The notes under the pieces are model-generated. The model had not been told where the DNA came from. It searched no databases and saw only the letters and a program-made list of their open reading frames with translations. From the NCBI GenBank assembly GCA_036388635.1, contig DASVRL010000004.1, positions 1-21,537 on the forward strand: a DNA stretch of 21,537 nucleotides, given 5' to 3'. Below are positions 14,340 to 21,537 of this stretch, piece after piece. How positions within the stretch are numbered: position 1 is the stretch's first letter; every line of letters starts with the position of its first letter. The DNA comes from JALZHR01 sp036388635. GTDB taxonomy: Bacteria; Acidobacteriota; Blastocatellia; Pyrinomonadales; Pyrinomonadaceae. A program made the translations under genes and the position numbers.

Positions 14340-16469
14340 ATGACGAAATACATCGGAAAGGAAACGAATCGCGTGGACGGCGTGGCGAAAGTCACCGGGA
14401 AAGCGAAATACGCCGCCGAGTTTCAACTGAAAAACACGGCGCACGGTTTTCTCGTTTTAAGCACGATTGCCAAAGGCAGCATTAAATCGATCAATCCGAG
14501 CGAAGCCGAAAAACAGTCGGGCGTCATTCGCGTTTTCACGCACAAAAATATGCCGAAGCTCGCCTTCCAAGACCCGAAAGACAAGGACGGCGTCGCGCCC
14601 GAAGGCAAACCTTTTCGCGCTCTGCAATCGGACGAAATTTATTTCAACGCGCAACCGGTCGCGCTGGTCATCGCCGAAACTTTCGAGCAGGCGCGTTTCG
14701 CCGCCAGCCTCGTCAAGGTCGCGTATAACGCCGAAAAAAGCGAAACGAAACTGGAAAACGTTTTTGAGAAAGCCTTTTATCCGGACGAAAAACGCAAGCC
14801 GAAACCGCGCGGCAACGCCGAAGACGCTTTAAAAAAAGCCGAATTTAAAGTCGAAGCCGAATACACGATTCCGGTCGAGCATCACAACCCGATTGAGCCG
14901 CACGCGACCATCGCTTTCTGGGAAAACGACAAGCTGCGCGTTTTTGACAAAACGCAGTGGGTTTACAATGTCCGCAATCATCTGGCGTCCGTTTTCGGCA
15001 TTCCCGAACCGGACGTCAACGTGATTTCGCCTTTTGTCGGCGGCGCGTTCGGCGGCGCTCTGCGTCCGGCGGCGAACGTGATGCTGGCGGCGATGGCTTC
15101 GCGCGAATTGAAGCGCCCGGTCAAAATCGTCTACACGCGGCGGCAGATGTTTACGGCGCACGGTTATCGCCCGTACACGTGGCAGAAAGTATCGCTCGGC
15201 GCGGAAAAAAACGGGAAATTGACGGCGATTATTCACGAAGCCGTCGGCAACACTTCGCCGTTTGAAAGCTACGACGAAGGCACCAACGGCGCGACGCGCA
15301 CGATGTATGCTTGCCCGAACGTGCATACGGATTACAAAATCGCCCGCGTCAATATGGCGACGCCGCTCTATATGCGCGCGCCCGGCACGGTTTCGGGAAT
15401 GTTCGCGCTCGAATCGGCGCTCGACGAACTCGCCTTTAAACTGAAAATCGACCCGCTCGAACTGCGCCTTATCAACTACGCCGAAAAAGACCCGGATAAC
15501 GGCAAACCTTTTTCCAGCAAAGCCTTGCGCGAATGTTACGCGGAAGGCGCAGCAAAATTCGGCTGGAAAAATCGCAGGCTCGAACCGCGTTCGATGCGCG
15601 AAGGCAATTGGCTCGTCGGCTGGGGCGTGGCGACCGGCGTGTGGGGCGCGTTTCAAGCGCCCGCGTCCGTGCGCGTCACGGTAAAAGCGGACGGAACGGC
15701 TTTAGTCGAAAGCGCCGCGTCGGATATGGGACCCGGAACATACACGACCATTACGATGATTGCCGCCGAAACTTTGAATGTGTCGATGGAAAAAGTAAAA
15801 TTCGAACTCGGCAATTCGGATTTGCCGCAAGCGCCGGTTCACGGCGGCAGTTTAACGACCGCGAGCGTCGGCACGGCGGTGCAGGAATGCTGTCGGAAAA
15901 TTTTGAAAAAAGTCGCCGCATTGGGCGGCAATCCGGAGAACGTCTATTTCGGCGAAATCCTGCGCAAAAGTAATACCGATAAAATCGTGGAAACGCACAA
16001 TTCGACGCCGAATTTCGGCGAGCGCGGCAAATATTCGATTTCCTCGCACGGCGCGCAGTTTGTCGAGGTCAAAGTTGACGAGGATTTGGGCATTATCAAG
16101 GTGACGCGCGTCGTCGAAGCGACCGCCGCCGGTAAAGTCATTAATCCGAAAGGCGCGCACAGCCAGGAAATGGGCGGCGCGGTTTGGGGTATCGGGATGG
16201 CGCTGCACGAAGAAACCGAAATCGACCATCGCTACGGGCGCATTATGAACCCGACGCTGGCGGGTTATCACGTGCCCGTCAACGCCGACGTTTATGAGGT
16301 CGATACGCTGTTCGTCGAAGAAGACGATAAAATTGTCAACGCGCTCGGCGTCAAGGGAATGGGCGAGCTTGGAATGGTCGGCATCCCGGCGGCGATTGCC
16401 AACGCGATTTTTCACGCCACCGGAAAACGCATCAGAAATCTGCCGATTACCCCGGACAAATTACTGTAA
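14340..16469 (+). CDS. Molybdenum-binding large subunit 2 (PaoC/xanthine-oxidase family)
   Basis: This 709-residue paralogue of large subunit 1 has ETNRVDGVAKVTGKAKYAAE at the N-terminus, PIEPHATIAFWE, and PFVGGAFGGALRPAAN in place of GGGFGSKG. It has a canonical MRAPGTVSGMFALESALDE and GMGELG with catalytic Glu676. Like subunit 1 it lacks a signal peptide. The ATG at 14340 has GAAGGA about 9 bases upstream; the in-frame TTG at 14334 is too close to it. No second FAD or Fe-S gene accompanies it, so it must share the PaoA/PaoB-like pair or use one elsewhere. The differing Mo-pocket motifs suggest a different substrate from subunit 1. Confidence 0.9.
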   Translation: MTKYIGKETNRVDGVAKVTGKAKYAAEFQLKNTAHGFLVLSTIAKGSIKSINPSEAEKQSGVIRVFTHKNMPKLAFQDPKDKDGVAPEGKPFRALQSDEIYFNAQPVALVIAETFEQARFAASLVKVAYNAEKSETKLENVFEKAFYPDEKRKPKPRGNAEDALKKAEFKVEAEYTIPVEHHNPIEPHATIAFWENDKLRVFDKTQWVYNVRNHLASVFGIPEPDVNVISPFVGGAFGGALRPAANVMLAAMASRELKRPVKIVYTRRQMFTAHGYRPYTWQKVSLGAEKNGKLTAIIHEAVGNTSPFESYDEGTNGATRTMYACPNVHTDYKIARVNMATPLYMRAPGTVSGMFALESALDELAFKLKIDPLELRLINYAEKDPDNGKPFSSKALRECYAEGAAKFGWKNRRLEPRSMREGNWLVGWGVATGVWGAFQAPASVRVTVKADGTALVESAASDMGPGTYTTITMIAAETLNVSMEKVKFELGNSDLPQAPVHGGSLTTASVGTAVQECCRKILKKVAALGGNPENVYFGEILRKSNTDKIVETHNSTPNFGERGKYSISSHGAQFVEVKVDEDLGIIKVTRVVEATAAGKVINPKGAHSQEMGGAVWGIGMALHEETEIDHRYGRIMNPTLAGYHVPVNADVYEVDTLFVEEDDKIVNALGVKGMGELGMVGIPAAIANAIFHATGKRIRNLPITPDKLL

Positions 16470-16478
16470 GGATTTTTA

Positions 16479-16573
16479 AACACAAAGACGGAAAACGATG
16501 AATGATGAACGTCGCAGCGATGAATGATAAATTCCGCGTTCACCATTTATCGTTTTCCGTCTGTCTTTGTGTT
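16479..16573. repeat. Long near-perfect hairpin before xdhC
   Basis: The left arm 16479-16511 (starting AACACAAAGACGG) pairs with the right arm 16537-16573 with two mismatches and one 4-base bulge. The 25-base loop repeats part of the left arm (GATGAATGAT recurs). The structure ends 7 bases before the xdhC ATG and replaces any clear Shine-Dalgarno site, so it could modulate translation or partly terminate transcription. No T-run follows. Confidence 0.75.
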
Positions 16574-16580
16574 GAATTAT

Positions 16581-17681
16581 ATGAAAGAGCTTCAGGAAAT
16601 TCTCAAAAAAATCGCCGTTCTTAAACCGGACGAAAAAGCCGTTCTGGCAACGGTGGTCGATGTCAAAGGCTCAAGCTATCGCCGCGCCGGCGCGCGAATG
16701 TTGATTGGCGCGGACGGCGAAACAATCGGCACGGTTTCGGGCGGCTGTCTCGAAGCCGACGTTCTGGAAAGAGCGAAAAAAGTTTGGGGAACGGGCGCGG
16801 CGGAAGTTTTTGTTTACGACACGACGGCGACGGAAGATTCGGTTTTCAGCCTGAATATGGGTTGCCGCGGCGTGATTCGCATTTTGCTCGAACCGGCGCG
16901 CGACAATGCGATTTTTGAATTTTTGCAGAATTGCGTGAGGCAAAGAAAAGCCTGCGCCGTCACGACCTTGATTGCCAAATCCGAAAGCTTTTCGCTGCCG
17001 ATCGGCGCCAAATTTCTGGTTCGCGCGGAAACCGATTGGAGCGGCGAAACAAATCCGATAATTCAAAATGTCCTGTCGGACGCGGCGAAAGCTCTGGCGG
17101 ATAACCGTAAGTTTTCGAAAATCTATGAAGCGGATTCGGAGATGGCTGAGTTTTTTATCGAATCGATTTTCCCGCCGATAAATCTGCTGCTTTTCGGCGC
17201 GGGTTATGATGCGATTTCGCTTGCCGATTTTGCCGCAAATTTAGGCTGGCGCGTAACGCTGATTGACCACCGCCCGGCGTGGGCGAGCGCGGAAAGATTT
17301 CCGTCCGCCGCCGAAATTATCGTTTCCCGCGCCGAAAATTTAAACGAAAATCTTTTTCGAGACGAAATCAGCGTCGCCGTCCTGATGACTCATAATTACG
17401 AAGCCGACCGCGAAATTTTGTATCGTCTGCTTAATTCTTCGTGCCGCTACGTCGGCGCTTTAGGTCCGAAAAAGCGCACCGAAAATTTGATCGCGGAGCT
17501 GCGCCGAGCCGGAAAAACTTTCGACGAATCAAAGCTGAACAGGCTTTACGCGCCAATCGGTCTGGACATCGGCGCCGAATCGCCCGAAGAAATCGCGCTG
17601 GCGATTATCGCCGAAATCCGCAGCGTTTTATCGAATCGCGAAGCCGGTTTTCTGCGCGCGCGCCAGGGCGGAATTCACTAA
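16581..17681 (+). CDS. xdhC: XdhC/PaoD-type molybdenum cofactor chaperone
   Basis: The 366-residue product has the two XdhC/CoxI domains. The N-terminal part has VKGSSYRRAGARMLIG (about 28-43) and TVSGGCLEADV with Cys56. A Rossmann-like C-terminal domain starts at NLLLFGAGYDAISLADFA (about 202) and continues with LIDHRPAWA, LMTHNY, YVGALGPKKRTENL and IGLDIGAESPEEIA. Such proteins bind the mature Mo cofactor, help to add the terminal sulphido ligand and insert it into the large subunit; PaoD does this for PaoABC. The ATG at 16581 begins the conserved part. A frame extension to 16524 would run through the hairpin arm and is not favoured. Confidence 0.9.
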   Translation: MKELQEILKKIAVLKPDEKAVLATVVDVKGSSYRRAGARMLIGADGETIGTVSGGCLEADVLERAKKVWGTGAAEVFVYDTTATEDSVFSLNMGCRGVIRILLEPARDNAIFEFLQNCVRQRKACAVTTLIAKSESFSLPIGAKFLVRAETDWSGETNPIIQNVLSDAAKALADNRKFSKIYEADSEMAEFFIESIFPPINLLLFGAGYDAISLADFAANLGWRVTLIDHRPAWASAERFPSAAEIIVSRAENLNENLFRDEISVAVLMTHNYEADREILYRLLNSSCRYVGALGPKKRTENLIAELRRAGKTFDESKLNRLYAPIGLDIGAESPEEIALAIIAEIRSVLSNREAGFLRARQGGIH

Positions 17682-17705
17682 AGGCAAAAGACTGAGCGAT
17701 AAAGG

Positions 17706-18365
17706 ATGAATAAAAAGCCGGAGGATTCAAAATTTACCACTCGGCGGAATCCGCAAACCGGAACCCGGAACATAAAAGTCGGTTTGATTTTGCCGGCGGC
17801 GGGCGCGTCAAAACGTTTGGGAAATTTCCCGAAACAACTGCTCGAATTTCGCGGAAAAACTTTGATTCGCCGGGCGGCGGAAAACGCACTGGCTTCGGAA
17901 TGCGGGAAAATTTGTGTTGTTCTGGGCGCCAGTGCCGGGAAAATAAAAAGGGAAATCGACGATTTGCCAATCGAAATCGCCGTTAACGAAGATTGGGTAA
18001 ACGGAATGAGTTCGTCCTTAAAATCCGGGCTTGGAAAGCTGCTTGAAATTGAACCGGAACTTTCCGCAGCGGTCGTTATGCTCGCCGACCAGCCGTTAAT
18101 CGATTCGACGATTATCAATCGTTTAATCGAAGTTTTTTTAGAGACGCAAGCTCCGATTGTCGCCAGCCGATACGCGGAAACGGTCGGCGTCCCGGCGATT
18201 TTTGCGCGTTCGATGTTCGACGAGCTGATGAGCTTAACGAATGACGGCGGCGCGAAACTGATAATCAAAAAATATGCCGCTGCGGTTGAAAAAGTTCGCG
18301 TGCCGGAAGCCGCTTTTGACGTCGATACGCCGCAGGATTATGAAAATCTGCTGAAACTTAAATAA
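17706..18365 (+). CDS. mocA: MocA-type molybdenum cofactor cytidylyltransferase
   Basis: The 219-residue product is a nucleotidyltransferase with the signature LPAAGASKRLG (29-39) followed by FPKQLLEF, then NEDWVNGMSSSLKSG and the metal site VMLADQP (Asp128). The order and the NGMSSSL segment fit MocA, which attaches CMP to Mo-molybdopterin to give the cytosine dinucleotide form used by PaoABC-like enzymes. MobA, the GMP-specific relative, serves the DMSO reductase family instead. Its position as last gene of the operon, 24 bases after xdhC, supports this. The first 24 residues are a polar extension, so a later start is possible; AAAGG lies very close to the ATG. Confidence 0.88.
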   Translation: MNKKPEDSKFTTRRNPQTGTRNIKVGLILPAAGASKRLGNFPKQLLEFRGKTLIRRAAENALASECGKICVVLGASAGKIKREIDDLPIEIAVNEDWVNGMSSSLKSGLGKLLEIEPELSAAVVMLADQPLIDSTIINRLIEVFLETQAPIVASRYAETVGVPAIFARSMFDELMSLTNDGGAKLIIKKYAAAVEKVRVPEAAFDVDTPQDYENLLKLK

Positions 18366-18378
18366 AGTAAGTCATGAT

Positions 18379-18492
18379 AAGAATTTAGCCGCTGAGAAAG
18401 CGAAGTAAAAAGGCAAAAGTGAAAAGATAAAATCAGAAGAATTTTTTACCTTTTGTCTTTTGCCTTTTTTTCTATGTGGCTAAATTTCTTAA
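18379..18492. terminator. Bidirectional hairpin terminator between mocA and hemL
   Basis: The inner arms AAAAAGGCAAAAG (left, from about 18408) and CTTTTGCCTTTTT (right, to about 18470) pair perfectly and extend inward with few mismatches. On the + strand the stem ends in a run of T. An outer pair, AAGAATTTAGCC (18379-18390) with GGCTAAATTTCTT (18478-18490), encloses the whole and overlaps the hemL stop codon. It suits two convergent transcription units. Confidence 0.75.
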
Positions 18493-19775
18493 ATATTCTT
18501 CAAAGCCAGATAGCTCGCCTTGATTGTCTCGTCAAAATCCTGTCTGCCGTGCGCGGCGGAAACGAAACAGGCTTCGAATTGCGAAGGCGGAAGATAGACG
18601 CCGCTTTCGAGCATCCGGTTGAAATAAGCGGTAAAGCTTTTAGTATCAGACGTTTTCGCGGAATCGAAATCAATTACTTTTTCGTCAGTAAAAAATAAAG
18701 TGAACATCGAGCCGACGCGGTTAAAAGTGTAATTCAGCTTTAGCTCGCGAAGATTATTCGTGATTCCTTCGTATAAATATTCGCAGGATTCGGCAAGCTT
18801 CCGATAAAAATTCGGGTCGGCGTCGATGGTCTTCAACGTCTCCAAACCGGCGGTCATCGCCAGCGGATTGCCCGATAAAGTTCCGGCTTGATAAACCGGT
18901 CCCGAAGGCGCGATAAGCTGCATAATCTCGCCTCTTCCGCCGTATGCGCCGACGGGCAGACCGCCGCCGATGATTTTTCCGAATGTCGTTAAATCCGGCT
19001 TGATGCCGTAAATTTCCTGCGCGCCGCCTTTAGCGAGCCGAAATCCGGTCATCACTTCGTCGAAAACGAGCAGAATATTTTCCGCCGTGCAAAGCTCGCG
19101 TAAGGCGTTTAAAAATTCCTTTTCCGCCGCGATGCAGCCCATATTTCCCGCCACCGGCTCGATAAAAACGGCGGCGATTTCGTTTTTATTTTGCTCGACC
19201 AAATCCTCGACCGATTTGATGTCGTTGTATTTGGCGTTCAGAGTGTCTTTCGCCGTCGATTTCGTCACGCCCGGCGAATCGGGCAAACCGAGCGTCGCCA
19301 CGCCCGAACCGGCACGGCTTAAAAACGAATCGCCGTGACCGTGATAACAGCCTTCAAACTTGATGATTTTTTCGCGCTTCGTAAAACCGCGCGCCAAACG
19401 CATCGCGCTCATCGTCGCTTCCGTGCCGGAATTGACCATGCGCACGATTTCTACCGACGGCACAAATTTTTTGATGAGCACGGCAAGCTCGATTTCCTTT
19501 TCCGAGCTCGTGCCGAAGCTCGTGCCGGATTCCGCCGCTTCCCGGATGGCGCCGATAACGTTTTCCGGCGCGTGCCCGAGAATCATCGGTCCCCACGAGC
19601 CGATGTAATCTATAAACTCGTTATCGTCAACGTCGAACATTTTCGAGCCTTTCGCTTTTTTGATGTAAAGCGGCTCGCGACCGACCGATTTAAACGCGCG
19701 AACGGGCGAATTGACGCCGCCCGGCATATGTTTCTGCGCTTCCGCAAACAATTTACTGCTGGTTGATGTGTTCAT
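18489..19775 (-). CDS. hemL: Glutamate-1-semialdehyde 2,1-aminomutase
   Basis: This 428-residue PLP enzyme, of normal length, converts glutamate-1-semialdehyde to 5-aminolevulinate in the C5 route of tetrapyrrole synthesis. The N-terminal PGGVNSPVRAFKSVG and the middle VNSGTEATMSAMRLARG (phosphate binding) are diagnostic. FDEVMTGFRLAKGG carries the ring-stacking Asp, and DLTTFGKIIGGGLPVGAYGG has the PLP Lys267. It is the last gene of the - strand hem operon, 104 bases after hemB. Use of the C5 pathway means that ALA is made from glutamyl-tRNA, not by ALA synthase. Confidence 0.96.
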   Translation of the reverse strand: MNTSTSSKLFAEAQKHMPGGVNSPVRAFKSVGREPLYIKKAKGSKMFDVDDNEFIDYIGSWGPMILGHAPENVIGAIREAAESGTSFGTSSEKEIELAVLIKKFVPSVEIVRMVNSGTEATMSAMRLARGFTKREKIIKFEGCYHGHGDSFLSRAGSGVATLGLPDSPGVTKSTAKDTLNAKYNDIKSVEDLVEQNKNEIAAVFIEPVAGNMGCIAAEKEFLNALRELCTAENILLVFDEVMTGFRLAKGGAQEIYGIKPDLTTFGKIIGGGLPVGAYGGRGEIMQLIAPSGPVYQAGTLSGNPLAMTAGLETLKTIDADPNFYRKLAESCEYLYEGITNNLRELKLNYTFNRVGSMFTLFFTDEKVIDFDSAKTSDTKSFTAYFNRMLESGVYLPPSQFEACFVSAAHGRQDFDETIKASYLALKNI

Positions 19776-19787
19776 TTTTTATAGAAA

Positions 19788-19875
19788 GAAATTTACGGGA
19801 ATAACAGCGATTGTCGGGAATTGAGAAAGATTATTTTTAATTATCCCTGTAAGTCCTGTTGTTCCTGCAAATTTC
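19788..19875. repeat. Imperfect inverted repeat between hemB and hemL
   Basis: GAAATTT at 19788-19794 pairs with AAATTTC at 19869-19875. Inward from these, ACGGGAATAACAG is matched by the complement of CTGTTGTTCCTGC with several transitions. About 23 of 32 positions pair. The structure fills the 104-base space between two genes of one operon, where a processing site or attenuator could lie. Confidence 0.5.
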
Positions 19876-19879
19876 CGGA

Positions 19880-20866
19880 TTATATTATTTTCGCGGCTTC
19901 TTTCGCAAAATATGTAATTATCACGTCCGCTCCGGCGCGTTTTATCGAGGTCAGAACTTCGAGCATCACTTTTTCGCCGTCGAGCCAGCCGCGTTCCGCC
20001 GCCGCTTTTATCATCGAATATTCGCCGCTGACGTTATACGCCGCGATTGGAACGTTAAAATTATCTTTCGCGCGGCGAATCAAATCCAGGTAAGAAAGCG
20101 CCGGTTTGACCATGACGATGTCCGCGCCTTCCTGGATGTCGAGCGCGATTTCCCGCATTGCTTCGTCGGAATTTCCCGAATCCATCTGATAAGATTTACG
20201 GTCGCCAAACTGCGGCGCGGATTCCGCCGCTTCGCGAAAAGGTCCGTAAAAAGCTGACGAAAATTTTGCCGAATAAGCCATCACGGGCGTTTCCGCAAAA
20301 CCGTTTCGGTCGAGAATCTTGCGGATTGCCGCGACGCGCCCGTCCATCATATCTGACGGCGCGATGATGTCCGCGCCCGATTCGGCGTGCGAAAGCGCTT
20401 CTTTGGCTAATAATTCAAGAGTTTTGTCATTTTGCACGTATTCGTTTTCAATCACGCCGCAATGCCCGTGCGAAGTGTATTCGCAAAGACAAACGTCCGT
20501 GATGACAAGCATTTCGGGAAATTCTTTTTTGACGGCGCGGACGGCTTTTTGAATGATTCCGTTCGCGTCATACGCGCCCGAACCGATTTCGTCTTTCGCG
20601 TCGGGAATGCCGAAAAGCAGAATCGAATTGATGCCGAGATTTCCGAGCGTTTCGCATTCGCGCAGAATGTTGTCGACCGACATCTGAAAATTTCCCGGCA
20701 TCGAGCCGATTTCCTTTTTGATATTTTCGCCTTCGACGATAAACAAAGGATAAATAAAATCGCTTTTCGTCAGGCGGGTTTCGCGAAACATATCGCGCAA
20801 GCCCGCCGTTTTGCGAAGCCGGCGCAGGCGCGAAACGGGAAAGTTCGGATAATTGAAATTACTCAT
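19880..20866 (-). CDS. hemB: Porphobilinogen synthase (delta-aminolevulinic acid dehydratase)
   Basis: The 328-residue product condenses two 5-aminolevulinate molecules to porphobilinogen. The two Schiff-base lysines are present: Lys201 in MAYSAKFSSAFYGPFREA and Lys254 in VMVKPALSYLD. DVCLCEYTSHGHCG gives Cys126, 128 and 136, the catalytic zinc site of the Cys-type enzyme, as opposed to the Asp-type magnesium form. The N-terminus (RLRRLRKTAGLRDMFRETRL) is normal. The ATG at 20866 is preferred to an in-frame TTG at 20875. The gene starts about 10 bases after the upstream hypothetical gene's stop, so the two are co-transcribed. Confidence 0.96.
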   Translation of the reverse strand: MSNFNYPNFPVSRLRRLRKTAGLRDMFRETRLTKSDFIYPLFIVEGENIKKEIGSMPGNFQMSVDNILRECETLGNLGINSILLFGIPDAKDEIGSGAYDANGIIQKAVRAVKKEFPEMLVITDVCLCEYTSHGHCGVIENEYVQNDKTLELLAKEALSHAESGADIIAPSDMMDGRVAAIRKILDRNGFAETPVMAYSAKFSSAFYGPFREAAESAPQFGDRKSYQMDSGNSDEAMREIALDIQEGADIVMVKPALSYLDLIRRAKDNFNVPIAAYNVSGEYSMIKAAAERGWLDGEKVMLEVLTSIKRAGADVIITYFAKEAAKII

Positions 20867-20876
20867 TAAAATCAAA

Positions 20877-21299
20877 TTACAAAGCGCTTCTTAAAGCGTT
20901 TCTATATTGCGCTCTGTCAAAAATAAATTTATCAACTTCTTTAACCGGCTGTTTTTCGCCGTCGTAATCATTCTGAAACGCAAAATCGCGCCAGATTATT
21001 TTGTCATTGACTCTTTCGATAATTGCCGTGACAGCGCCGCAGCCCAGCTCGCCGCATTCGGGGCAAACATACAAAGCATAACGGCTGCCGGGCAATTCCG
21101 AAGCGGCTTTCAGCATAATTCGATTGGCGGCTTCCGCGTTTTCCTCGGCAGCCAACCAGCCGAGACAGGAAATTAAATCACCGCCGATTTTTTCTGACAA
21201 AGATTCGCCGTCGATAACAAAATCCAGATAATCTCGCTGCGTTTTTCCGTCGCCGCCCGTGCGACGCTTCCATTCAAGTTTAAGAGCGGACGTTTGCAC
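20877..21299 (-). CDS. Conserved hypothetical protein with CPECGELGCG motif
   Basis: The 140-residue product starts at GTG, the only normal start before an in-frame stop, and overlaps the end of the haem oxidase gene by 20 bases. Its core YALYVCPECGELGCGAVTAI carries Cys79, 82 and 87, a likely metal or redox site, followed by IIWRDFAFQNDY and a C-terminal FIFDRAQYRNAL. Proteins with this layout occur widely as uncharacterised proteins; I know no established function. There is no signal or membrane segment, so it is probably cytoplasmic. Translational coupling to hemY and closeness to hemB suggest a link to haem synthesis, but that is inference. Confidence 0.75.
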   Translation of the reverse strand: MQTSALKLEWKRRTGGDGKTQRDYLDFVIDGESLSEKIGGDLISCLGWLAAEENAEAANRIMLKAASELPGSRYALYVCPECGELGCGAVTAIIERVNDKIIWRDFAFQNDYDGEKQPVKEVDKFIFDRAQYRNALRSAL

Positions 21300-21537
21300 A
21301 ATCGCTTAATCCAAAAAAATCTTCGATTTCCCCGGCGGTCTGAGCTGCATTTTTGATGCAGTCGCTCACCGAAATTCCGCGATAAAAATTACTGCAAAAG
21401 AAAATTCCGGCGGTGCGCTTTTTGAAATTTTCGATCGATTCGATAATTTTCTCATAACCGATGTTGTATTGCGGAATCGCCTTTTCCCATTTTTTCACTT
21501 TGGCAAAAACGGGCGCGCCGCTCAAGCCCAAAATCGA
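21280..21537 (-). CDS. hemY: Protoporphyrinogen/coproporphyrinogen oxidase (HemY type), C-terminal part
   Basis: These 86 codons are the C-terminal end of a gene that continues past the right edge. The segment KKWEKAIPQYNIGYEK and the closing SNFYRGISVSDCIKNA match the C-terminus of the FAD-dependent HemY family, where the second stretch is part of the FAD site. The enzyme oxidises protoporphyrinogen IX, or coproporphyrinogen III in the alternative route, late in haem synthesis. The neighbouring hemB and hemL support this. The first TTG inside the window is not the true start, since the frame is open to the edge (SILGLSGAP). Confidence 0.85.
   Translation of the reverse strand, partial: SILGLSGAPVFAKVKKWEKAIPQYNIGYEKIIESIENFKKRTAGIFFCSNFYRGISVSDCIKNAAQTAGEIEDFFGLSDCANVRS

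Noticed and set aside
14829..15656. 275-codon open frame on the - strand inside large subunit 2
   Set aside because: Arg/His/Phe-rich translation with no family pattern, fully opposite a clear Mo hydroxylase gene. Similar - strand frames at 10054-10836 and 4238-4909 were dismissed for the same reason.
16524..16580. Earlier start for xdhC
   Set aside because: The extra residues come from the loop and right arm of the hairpin and precede the conserved XdhC N-terminus; no ribosome site supports it.

Overview
The window looks like chromosomal DNA of a Gram-negative-type bacterium of roughly 50-55 % GC. It carries Tat and lipoprotein export signals, a periplasmic-type molybdoenzyme, Cys-type zinc HemB, and secreted proteins with Pro/Thr linkers. 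That mix recalls Acidobacteriota of the Blastocatellia type, but this is only an impression from style; no rRNA or other marker gene is present.

Region 1 (1-6971, + strand) is a reductive pyrimidine degradation locus interrupted by accessory genes. It opens with the C-terminal part of a beta-ureidopropionase-type nitrilase. It ends with PreT and PreA, the two subunits of NAD-dependent dihydropyrimidine dehydrogenase. Between them lie a BrnT/BrnA-type toxin-antitoxin pair, a lipoprotein, a zinc-ribbon membrane protein, a RidA-family protein without the usual catalytic arginine, and a small membrane protein. A signal-anchored hypothetical protein separates preT from preA. Two decayed copies of the nitrilase gene's 3' end (1020-1075 and 2232-2298) lie behind the toxin-antitoxin pair and behind the lipoprotein gene, so each of these modules is bracketed by copies of the same gene end.

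Region 2 (6972-9266) holds a secreted M28 zinc aminopeptidase on the - strand. It is convergent with preA, with a strong hairpin between them. Upstream of it is a 533-base intergenic region that contains a perfect 16+1+16 palindrome and a second long hairpin.

Region 3 (9267-18365, + strand) is a molybdenum hydroxylase operon of the PaoABCD type. It has a Tat-exported 2x[2Fe-2S] subunit, an FAD subunit with the extra four-cysteine [4Fe-4S] motif, and two consecutive Mo-binding large subunits, both 709 residues with the catalytic Glu at residue 676. An XdhC/PaoD cofactor chaperone and a MocA-type cytidylyltransferase follow. A DUF1089 (putative glycolipid-binding) gene and an NTF2/SnoaL-like gene sit inside the operon. 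Presumably one electron-transfer pair serves two Mo subunits of different substrate preference, with cofactor made and inserted by the last two genes.

Region 4 (18379-21537, - strand) is a haem biosynthesis operon, read from the right edge: the C-terminus of protoporphyrinogen/coproporphyrinogen oxidase, a conserved cysteine-rich hypothetical protein, hemB and hemL. It is convergent with the Mo operon through a long hairpin terminator.

At least five intergenic spaces hold long imperfect palindromes whose 5' arm is purine-rich and partly built of 6-7 base words. They look like one repeat class used at terminators, leaders and operon joints.
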